DNA of 15,004 nucleotides from VBAS01 sp964581455 (GTDB lineage Bacteria > Bacteroidota > Bacteroidia > Chitinophagales > Chitinophagaceae): assembly GCA_964581455.1 (NCBI GenBank), contig CAZOOT010000086.1, forward strand, positions 1-15,004, in the 5' to 3' direction. Made by a program: the position numbers and the translations under genes. Under the pieces are notes generated by a model, which saw only the letters and a list, made by a program, of their open reading frames with translations, was not told the DNA's origin and did not search any database. Shown here in pieces: positions 7,812-13,357 of this stretch (within the stretch, counting starts at the first letter, position 1; every line of letters starts with the position of its first letter).

Positions 7812-7835
7812 TTGCAATTTTTCAAAAGATTGCAA
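7812..7835. repeat. Inverted repeat in the parA-parB gap
   Basis: TTGCAAT (7812-7818) is mirrored by ATTGCAA (7829-7835) around a 10-base spacer. No T-tract follows, so it is not a standard terminator. It could be a protein-binding palindrome or an RNA hairpin, or chance in AT-rich DNA. Confidence 0.5.
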
Positions 7836-7963
7836 ATACCTTAAATTGTAATAGTATAATGGGTTTTATATTCGTAATGATGAGTTTGGTAAAACAACCC
7901 GGCATTTGATTCAAGATCCTGATAAATTTATAAGACTTAATAACCTACTTTGAAATAAATTAA

Positions 7964-8881
7964 ATGACTGCTCCAAAACAAAATAAAGAAGCCCTGGGTA
8001 AAGGAATCCGTTCTCTGTTACAAAGTATCGACACTGATCTGAAAACAGGAACCGGAAATCTGAAAACAAGTGTAGTGCAATCCGTGACCGGTGTTTTACG
8101 AATTCCCTTAGATCAAATTGAAATAAATCCTAAACAACCCCGGCGTCATTTTGACGAACAGGCTTTACAAGATTTAACAGAGTCTATTAAAACACATGAT
8201 ATCATTCAACCAGTAACCGTTTCTAAAATTTCTCCCGATCGTTACAGGTTGGTTTCCGGAGAACGAAGATTAAGAGCTTCCAGGTTGGCAGGATTGAATG
8301 ATATACCGGCATATATACGGCAAACAAATGACCAGCAGTTACTGGAGCTTGCTTTACTTGAAAATTTGCAAAGAGAAGATCTGAATGCCATGGAGATCGC
8401 CTTTAGTTTTAAAAGGATGATGGAAGAACTTGATTATACTCAAGAGCAGGTTGCTGAGAAAATGAGTAAAGACAGAAGCACAATAGCAAATTTTATCCGC
8501 CTGTTGAAACTTCCTCCCGACATACAGGTATCTGTTCGTATCGGTGAGATAAGTATGGGTCATGCAAGAGCCCTGATAAATGTTGATTCGATTGATAAGC
8601 AACTTTTTATTTTTGATGAAATAAAAGAAAAAGGATTATCTGTAAGACAAACAGAAGCATTGGTCCGTAATCTGTATAAGGGTAAAGCAGGCGTTAAAAA
8701 ACACACAAAAAGTTCTTTACCACAGGGATTTCAGAGAATTGAGGATAAATTAGCGTCTCAATTCAGCACCCGGGTAAAACTCAAACACAGCAAGAATAAC
8801 AATGGTTCAATTACATTTGAATATTACTCACTTGATGAGCTCAATAAACTTCTCGGCCAGCTGAATGTTCAGATTGATTAA
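7964..8881 (+). CDS. parB: Chromosome-partitioning protein ParB (Spo0J-like)
   Basis: ParB loads at parS sites, uses CTP to slide as a clamp along DNA, and stimulates ParA. Visible parts of the 305-residue protein: an N-terminal LGKGIRSLL (11-19), the ParA-contacting motif; the CTP-binding ParB/Srx domain starting at about 45 with the GERRLRAS box (99-106) and ENLQREDL (133-140); a helix-turn-helix DNA-binding region (about 157-182, YTQEQVAEKMSKDRSTIANF); and a C-terminal dimerisation region (about 255-305). All expected elements are present. The start ATG is clear. A TACTTTG element at 7946-7952 is one base short of TAnnTTTG. The next gene starts at or just past the parB stop, indicating one transcript. 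Confidence 0.97.
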   Translation: MTAPKQNKEALGKGIRSLLQSIDTDLKTGTGNLKTSVVQSVTGVLRIPLDQIEINPKQPRRHFDEQALQDLTESIKTHDIIQPVTVSKISPDRYRLVSGERRLRASRLAGLNDIPAYIRQTNDQQLLELALLENLQREDLNAMEIAFSFKRMMEELDYTQEQVAEKMSKDRSTIANFIRLLKLPPDIQVSVRIGEISMGHARALINVDSIDKQLFIFDEIKEKGLSVRQTEALVRNLYKGKAGVKKHTKSSLPQGFQRIEDKLASQFSTRVKLKHSKNNNGSITFEYYSLDELNKLLGQLNVQID

Positions 8882-8882
8882 A

Positions 8883-9494
8883 ATGATTTTTAAATTTTTA
8901 TTTCCGGCTGCATTTGCATTTTTATTCGCTATTCCTGTAACTGGACTGGCTCAGGATACACTTACAAAAACTTTAGAGACTTCTTCCAAAAAAGAAAAAA
9001 AGAAATCATTTGACATAGCTGACACCAGCATCAATCATCCTAAAATTGCAGCTACCCGTTCTGCAATATTGCCGGGCTTGGGTCAGATCTATAACAAAAA
9101 ATACTGGAAGCTGCCCTTTGTATACGGCGCATTAGGCACCACCGCTTTTGTTTTTAATTTTAATATAAAAAACTACAAAGACCTTAAGCAGGCCTATATT
9201 GGTAAATTTAATTTAAGGACTTTAAATGATTCGACAGAATACAAAAAAATTAAACCTAATCTTCTTCCTTTATCTGAAGAATCGCTTCGTTTTAACCGTG
9301 ATCAGTTCAGAAGAAATGCAGACTATACTGTCCTGATTTTTGCATTAATCTGGGGGCTGAATATACTGGATGCAGCCGTAGATGCCCATCTGAAAAGTTT
9401 TGATGTAGGACCTGACCTCTCTCTCAAAATCAAACCCGGGCATAGCAATATGGCTGGCACAAATGGCTTTAGCCTTGTGCTTTCTACCCGTTGA
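8883..9494 (+). CDS. DUF5683 domain protein, envelope-associated
   Basis: This 203-residue protein starts with a signal peptide (FKFLFPAAFAFLFAIPVTGLA|QD), then a Lys/Ser-rich linker (27-45), and the DUF5683 core beginning ATRSAILPGLGQIYNKKYWK (57-76). Hydrophobic segments at about 77-92 and 148-163 follow, and DAAVDAHLKSFDV (163-175). ParA, ParB, DUF5683 and DapB are neighbours in many Bacteroidota as I know the group, which supports the call. The function of the family is unknown, and the link to partitioning may be only positional. The start is uncertain between ATG 8883, one base past the parB stop, and ATG 8865, which overlaps parB by 17 bases and gives six more residues (MFRLIK). Both give a plausible leader. 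Either way parB and this gene are probably translationally coupled. Confidence 0.88.
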   Translation: MIFKFLFPAAFAFLFAIPVTGLAQDTLTKTLETSSKKEKKKSFDIADTSINHPKIAATRSAILPGLGQIYNKKYWKLPFVYGALGTTAFVFNFNIKNYKDLKQAYIGKFNLRTLNDSTEYKKIKPNLLPLSEESLRFNRDQFRRNADYTVLIFALIWGLNILDAAVDAHLKSFDVGPDLSLKIKPGHSNMAGTNGFSLVLSTR

Positions 9495-9521
9495 TGGGTT
9501 TATGCTAATCCCATAACTTTG
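9491..9521 (+). promoter_or_regulatory. Candidate Bacteroidota promoter for dapB
   Basis: TTG at 9491-9493 (-33) and TAACTTTG at 9514-9521 (-7) are 20 bases apart, a good match to the TTTG...TAnnTTTG consensus. The -33 element overlaps the stop codon of the upstream gene. Transcription would start about 25-30 bases before the dapB ATG at 9555. Confidence 0.6.
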
Positions 9522-9554
9522 AATTTCTCCAAAAAAAATAAAATTCTAAACCAA

Positions 9555-10271
9555 ATGCAGATCGCTTTAATTGGATATGGCAAAATGGGAAAAGCTATTG
9601 AAGAGATTGCGCTAAAAAGAGGACATTCTGTTCTTTTAAAAATTGATCTTGATAATGTTCAGGATTTTACAAGAGAGAACCTGTCAAAAGCAGATGTTGC
9701 TATTGAATTTACCGGCCCGCACACAGCTTATGAGAATGTGAAAAAATTAATGGACTTTGGTGTATCAACTATTTGCGGCTCTACCGGATGGCTCGAAAAA
9801 CTGGAACTGGTTCATCAGATATGCAAACAAAATGATTGTGCTTTTTTATATGCAAGTAATTTCAGTGTTGGTGTAAATATTTTTTTTGAAGTAAATAAAA
9901 AATTAGCTCAACTGATGGCTACCCAATCCGATTACAAGATCCAGGTAACGGAAATACATCATACCCAGAAAAAAGATGCACCAAGCGGTACTGCTATTAC
10001 TTTAGCTGAACAGATACTACAGCAAAATCCTTTAAAAAAGAGTTGGGTAAACAAGGAAAGTAAAAATCCGGAAGAACTTGAAATATTCAGCGAACGAACT
10101 GATCCGGCTCCCGGTACTCATAAAATCAAATACAGCTCAGAAATTGACGAAATTGAATTAATTCATACAGCACATACCCGTACTGGTTTTGCTCTTGGAG
10201 CTGTTTTGGCAGCAGAGTTTATTGCAGGGAAAAAGGGAATTTATTCAATGAAAGAAGTTCTGGGATTATAA
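9555..10271 (+). CDS. dapB: 4-hydroxy-tetrahydrodipicolinate reductase
   Basis: DapB reduces 4-hydroxy-tetrahydrodipicolinate with NAD(P)H in the cytoplasm, on the path to meso-diaminopimelate (peptidoglycan) and lysine. From ATG 9555 the protein has 238 residues, short for the family (E. coli 273) but common for Bacteroidota forms. The N-terminal Rossmann fold shows ALIGYGKMGKAI (4-15), IEFTGPHTA (50-58) and CGSTGW (74-79). The catalytic block EIHHTQKKDAPSGTA (133-147) contains His135 and Lys139, which correspond to E. coli His159 and Lys163. The C-terminus GFALGAVLAAEFIAGKKGIY is also typical. A TTG 12 codons upstream also opens the frame, but the Rossmann beta-strand begins right after the ATG, so the ATG is preferred. 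It follows the DUF5683 gene by 60 bases, with its own probable promoter. Confidence 0.96.
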   Translation: MQIALIGYGKMGKAIEEIALKRGHSVLLKIDLDNVQDFTRENLSKADVAIEFTGPHTAYENVKKLMDFGVSTICGSTGWLEKLELVHQICKQNDCAFLYASNFSVGVNIFFEVNKKLAQLMATQSDYKIQVTEIHHTQKKDAPSGTAITLAEQILQQNPLKKSWVNKESKNPEELEIFSERTDPAPGTHKIKYSSEIDEIELIHTAHTRTGFALGAVLAAEFIAGKKGIYSMKEVLGL

Positions 10272-10350
10272 CCAGATCTGTCTTTTTCTGTGTTTTCTTT
10301 TACTTTCTCAAATGCAGGTCCTAATCAAAGTGCATTCAGGCCTAAACCCC

Positions 10351-10358
10351 TAACTTTG
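10351..10358 (+). promoter_or_regulatory. Candidate -7 box (TAACTTTG) for the oxoamine synthase gene
   Basis: TAACTTTG is identical to the dapB -7 box and lies 36 bases before the ATG at 10394. A clear -33 TTG is not seen at the expected distance. Confidence 0.5.
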
Positions 10359-10393
10359 GCGCTTAGATTTCAAAACCAACTATTCAATTTTAT

Positions 10394-11695
10394 ATGGCGG
10401 ATATTTTTGAAAGATTATTAAAAAACTATGGCCCCATCGGTCAACACCGGGAAAGAGCTCATGGCTATTTTGCTTTTCCAAAATTAGAAGGAGATATTAG
10501 CAGCAGAATGATATTTCGTGGAAAAGAAGTAATTGTCTGGAGTTTGAATAATTACCTTGGACTGGCTAATCATCCCGAGGTACGTAGAGCCGATGCTGAT
10601 GCTGCTGCAGAATTTGGTCTGGCATTACCTATGGGAGCCCGTATGATGAGCGGGAACAGTAATCAACATGAACTCCTGGAAAAAGAGCTTGCAGATTTCG
10701 TTTCAAAAGAAGATTGTGCTTTGCTAAATTATGGCTACCAGGGAATGGTCAGCCTGATTGATGCTTTATGCAGCCGTCATGATGTGATCGTGTATGATGC
10801 AGAGAGCCATGCCTGTATTATAGACGGGCTGAGATTACATACAGGGCATCGCTATGTATACAAGCATAATGATCTTGAAGATTGTGAAAAACAACTTCAA
10901 AGAGCTTCTGCACTGATAGAAAAGCAAGGTGCCGGTGGCATATTGGTGATCACTGAAGGTGTATTTGGTATGGCCGGTGATCAGGGCAAACTAAAAGAAA
11001 TTGCTGACCTGAAGGATAAATATGATTTCAGGTTGCTGGTTGATGATGCCCATGGATTTGGCACATTGGGTAAAACCGGTGCAGGGGCTGGTGAAGAGCA
11101 AAATTGCCAGGATAAGATTGATCTTTATTTTTCCACTTTTGCAAAATCAATGGCTTCAATCGGTGCTTTCATTGCAGGACCATTTAATATCATTGATTAT
11201 ATCAGGTACAATATCCGTTCTCAGATTTTTGCAAAGAGTTTACCCATGCCACTGGTAATTGGAAATCTTAAAAGACTTGAATTATTGAAAACCCGGCCTG
11301 AGTTTAAAGACAAACTTTGGAGTAATGCAAAAAAATTGCAAAGCGGTTTAAAAGAAAAAGGATTTGATATTGGTAATACAGATTCGCCGGTAACACCAGT
11401 GTATATGAAAGGCGGTGTAGAAGAGGCAACTGCCATGGTAATGGATCTGCGGGAAAACTATGGAATTTTTGCATCAATAGTTGTATATCCGGTTATTCCG
11501 AAGGGCCATATCATATACAGACTTATCCCCTCAGCAATTCATACTGACGAAGACATTGAGCTTACGCTAAAGGCTTTCGATGAAACTAAAAAGAAACTGG
11601 ATTCTGGAAAATATAAAGCTGAGGCAATTCCGGATATGGCAGAATATAGTGGAAAGAGATTTGAATATTTTTTGGATAAACCGAAAAATAAATAA
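10394..11695 (+). CDS. PLP-dependent alpha-oxoamine synthase, possibly serine palmitoyltransferase
   Basis: This 433-residue enzyme belongs to the fold-type I alpha-oxoamine synthases, which condense an amino acid with an acyl-CoA (serine palmitoyltransferase, 8-amino-7-oxononanoate synthase, Kbl, ALA synthase). Visible landmarks: WSLNNYLGLANHP (49-61); GARMMSGNSNQHELLEKELA (81-100); DAESHACIIDG (135-145) with the PLP-stacking His139; TEGVFGMAGD (187-196); VDDAHGFGTLG (216-226) with Asp218 and His220; and FSTFAKSMAS (246-255) with the PLP lysine Lys251. A tail of about 35 residues extends past the usual end. Bacteroidota make sphingolipids, so serine palmitoyltransferase is my preferred reading, but substrate cannot be fixed from sequence, and no other biotin or sphingolipid gene lies nearby. 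It is the last gene before a strong terminator and likely has its own promoter. No signal peptide; expected in the cytoplasm or at the inner face of the membrane. Confidence 0.85.
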   Translation: MADIFERLLKNYGPIGQHRERAHGYFAFPKLEGDISSRMIFRGKEVIVWSLNNYLGLANHPEVRRADADAAAEFGLALPMGARMMSGNSNQHELLEKELADFVSKEDCALLNYGYQGMVSLIDALCSRHDVIVYDAESHACIIDGLRLHTGHRYVYKHNDLEDCEKQLQRASALIEKQGAGGILVITEGVFGMAGDQGKLKEIADLKDKYDFRLLVDDAHGFGTLGKTGAGAGEEQNCQDKIDLYFSTFAKSMASIGAFIAGPFNIIDYIRYNIRSQIFAKSLPMPLVIGNLKRLELLKTRPEFKDKLWSNAKKLQSGLKEKGFDIGNTDSPVTPVYMKGGVEEATAMVMDLRENYGIFASIVVYPVIPKGHIIYRLIPSAIHTDEDIELTLKAFDETKKKLDSGKYKAEAIPDMAEYSGKRFEYFLDKPKNK

Positions 11696-11708
11696 TCTCA
11701 TTTTTTTC

Positions 11709-11742
11709 AAAAAAGGCATTTTTCGAAATGCCTTTTTTTTTT
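11709..11742 (+). terminator. UUCG-capped rho-independent terminator
   Basis: A perfect 13-bp stem (11709-11721 with 11726-11738) holds core GGCATTT/AAATGCC and a TTCG tetraloop. A run of ten T (11733-11742) follows the GC core. It lies about 13 bases past the oxoamine synthase stop codon. Confidence 0.93.
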
Positions 11743-11764
11743 ACGCGATACTTTTAAAAATTGA

Positions 11765-11786
11765 ACCCCCGATAAAAATCGGGGGT
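11765..11786. repeat. GC-rich palindromic hairpin without T-tract (REP-like candidate)
   Basis: ACCCCCGAT (11765-11773) and ATCGGGGGT (11778-11786) form a perfect 9-bp stem around an AAAA loop. It stands out sharply from its AT-rich surroundings. On the plus strand no T-run follows, and the preceding terminator already ends the upstream transcript. On the minus strand a short T-run follows, but no minus-strand gene leads into it directly. CCCCGAT...ATCGGGG hairpins are familiar between genes in Bacteroidota genomes, so a dispersed element is likely; this is inference. Confidence 0.55.
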
Positions 11787-12018
11787 CCCTAATCAAAAAC
11801 CATTAACCATTAAACCTTATCCTATGAAAATTCATTGCTAATGTCGGGATTAATTTAATATCTCGTGTAATTTATTTGTCTTTTTTTTGAACTTTAGTGT
11901 TGCAACGATGAATTATTGACTATTATCAACCATTCTGTTGTTTTTTAGTATCCTGTGTAGATTTTTCACTACAAACAATCTTGAAAATCATTGACAAATT
12001 TTTTATTCGTTAAATTCG
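11787..12018. other. Rest of the 323-base intergenic stretch before ubiX
   Basis: No gene is supported here. An ATG at 11824-11826, preceded by a leader-like ATTAACCATTAAACCTTATC, opens only a 5-codon frame (MKIHC, stop). T-rich runs lie at 11879-11888 and 11940-11946. I see no clear TAnnTTTG promoter for ubiX; the DNA is strongly AT-rich and unstructured toward its start codon. Confidence 0.6.
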
Positions 12019-12579
12019 ATGATGAATAAGATAGTAATTGCCATAGCCGGAGCCAGCGGATCGATATATGCCAGGCTAATGATTGAAAAGCTATTGCAAA
12101 TGAAAGATCAATGGCAGGAACTAGCCGTTGTCATGAGTGATAATGCCAGGGAAATTTGGGAAACCGAATTAGATAATACTGACTTTCAGAACTACCCCGT
12201 TAAATACTATACAAATAAAGATTTTTCAGCTCCTTTTGCTTCAGGTTCAGGTCAATACAATACTATGATCATTGTACCATGCTCAATGGGAACACTTGGC
12301 AGGATTGCAGGTGGCATTTCAAATGACCTGATCACACGTGCTGCTGATGTTATTTTAAAAGAAAGAAGAAAGTTGATCTGTGTTATAAGAGATACTCCCT
12401 ATAATCTTATTCATATTCAAAATATGGAAAGGATTACAATAGCAGGGGGAATCATTTGTCCTGCAACCCCATCCTTTTATAGCAAACCAAAAACTATTGA
12501 AGAACTTTCATCTACGGTGGTTGACCGGGTTCTTGATCTGGCCGGTTTGGATATTAAAACATTCCGTTGGGGAAAATAA
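12019..12579 (+). CDS. ubiX: Flavin prenyltransferase UbiX
   Basis: UbiX joins a dimethylallyl group to FMN to make prenylated FMN, the cofactor of UbiD-type decarboxylases. The 186-residue length is standard. The FMN-binding start IVIAIAGASGSIYARLMIEK (5-24) is followed by VVMSDNAREI, then VPCSMGTLGRIAGGISNDLI (86-105), RAADVILKERRKLI, RDTPYNLIHIQNM (124-136) and CPATPSFYSKP (147-157), whose Tyr154 matches the conserved active-site tyrosine. Position 125 is Asp, where well-studied enzymes have Glu in RETPL; the effect is unknown. No ubiD is in the window. Two ATGs in tandem (12019, 12022) offer equivalent starts. The gene ends two bases from the convergent lolA stop, with no terminator between them, so transcripts probably overlap. 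Confidence 0.94.
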   Translation: MMNKIVIAIAGASGSIYARLMIEKLLQMKDQWQELAVVMSDNAREIWETELDNTDFQNYPVKYYTNKDFSAPFASGSGQYNTMIIVPCSMGTLGRIAGGISNDLITRAADVILKERRKLICVIRDTPYNLIHIQNMERITIAGGIICPATPSFYSKPKTIEELSSTVVDRVLDLAGLDIKTFRWGK

Positions 12580-12581
12580 GA

Positions 12582-13238
12582 TCAGCGAAGATCAATTACT
12601 TCTACTCCCGGATATTTTTTTGTATCAAATACAAATTGACTGTCTGTAATTGTACTATTAGGAGTTAATGAATTCACTATATAAGAATAACGGCTTCCGG
12701 ATTTTTCCAGAACCCTTGTGCTGCTGATTGTTTTTCCTGTTTTATCTATATAAATGTAAACTTTATGGAAGGGTCTTGATTTATCAGTAGGTGTCATTTC
12801 AATTTCCTGAATTGTTTTTGTTCCTTGCTTTTTTTCGCCATTCAGTTTATAAAGAAAATCCTGGTCATAGAAATTTGTAAATAACTTTTGAGGTGTTAAA
12901 GTTGAACTTTCATTTTCAAAAGTTGTAATAGTTACTTCGTTTGCAGCCTTATCAAAAGTCCAGATGTTTTTTCCATCACAAAAAATTTCCTGACCTACAA
13001 TACTCACCTGGTATTTTACACCTTTCATGAATACAGTTCCGGTTTTTGAAGAAAGAACTTTTCCGGCTGAATTTTCCACTTTGTAAGTAAATGTGGCTTT
13101 GGCAGTTTTAAAACCTTTGAATTTTGTACTTACAGCATCTAAAATAACTTTGGCTTCGGGATCATTTTTCCCCGCATTTTGTGCAAAAGAGAATTGAATA
13201 GTGGCAATTAACAGGAATAAAATATAAACTTTCTTCAT
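12582..13238 (-). CDS. lolA: Outer-membrane lipoprotein carrier protein LolA-like
   Basis: LolA is the periplasmic chaperone that carries lipoproteins from the LolCDE complex to the outer membrane. This 218-residue protein has a signal peptide (MKKVYILFLLIATIQFSFA|QN). The mature part shows the LolA-like half-barrel pattern: DAVSTKFKGFKTAKATFTYK (35-54), GTVFMKGVKYQVSIVGQEIF, then CDGKNIWTFDKAANEVTI, the hallmark DG...W.YD-like segment, with PQKLFTNFYDQDFLYKL after it. Later strands (KVYIYIDKTGKTISSTRVLE) complete the fold. Sequence conservation in LolA is low, so the call rests on these patterns, the length and the neighbour: ftsK lies just upstream on the same strand, an arrangement also known in other bacteria. 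A TATCTTTG box 45 bases upstream suggests independent transcription. Confidence 0.9.
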   Translation of the reverse strand: MKKVYILFLLIATIQFSFAQNAGKNDPEAKVILDAVSTKFKGFKTAKATFTYKVENSAGKVLSSKTGTVFMKGVKYQVSIVGQEIFCDGKNIWTFDKAANEVTITTFENESSTLTPQKLFTNFYDQDFLYKLNGEKKQGTKTIQEIEMTPTDKSRPFHKVYIYIDKTGKTISSTRVLEKSGSRYSYIVNSLTPNSTITDSQFVFDTKKYPGVEVIDLR

Positions 13239-13282
13239 TTTGTCTGATTTATTGTGCTAAATATGTGGTTTGCACAAGCGTT

Positions 13283-13290
13283 CAAAGATA
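13283..13290 (-). promoter_or_regulatory. Candidate -7 box (TATCTTTG) for lolA
   Basis: Read on the minus strand this is TATCTTTG, a full match to TAnnTTTG, 44 bases before the lolA ATG in the ftsK-lolA gap. No -33 TTG is visible. Confidence 0.5.
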
Positions 13291-13357
13291 AGAGAATTAC
13301 TTTTAGAGGATGAAGATCGTATTCACCAGGTTGCCTGCATATAAGTATCTTAACATC

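Noticed and set aside
9519..9554. N-terminal extension of DapB from a TTG start
   Set aside because: The Rossmann strand begins right after ATG 9555, and the extension overlaps the proposed promoter box.
11580..11792. 70-codon frame across the oxoamine synthase end and terminator
   Set aside because: It overlaps the real gene in another frame and runs through the terminator hairpins, giving a low-complexity Ile/Phe-rich product.
13327..13337. CAGG-TTG-CCTG hairpin between ftsK and lolA
   Set aside because: Four-base stem with no T-tract; too weak for a terminator.
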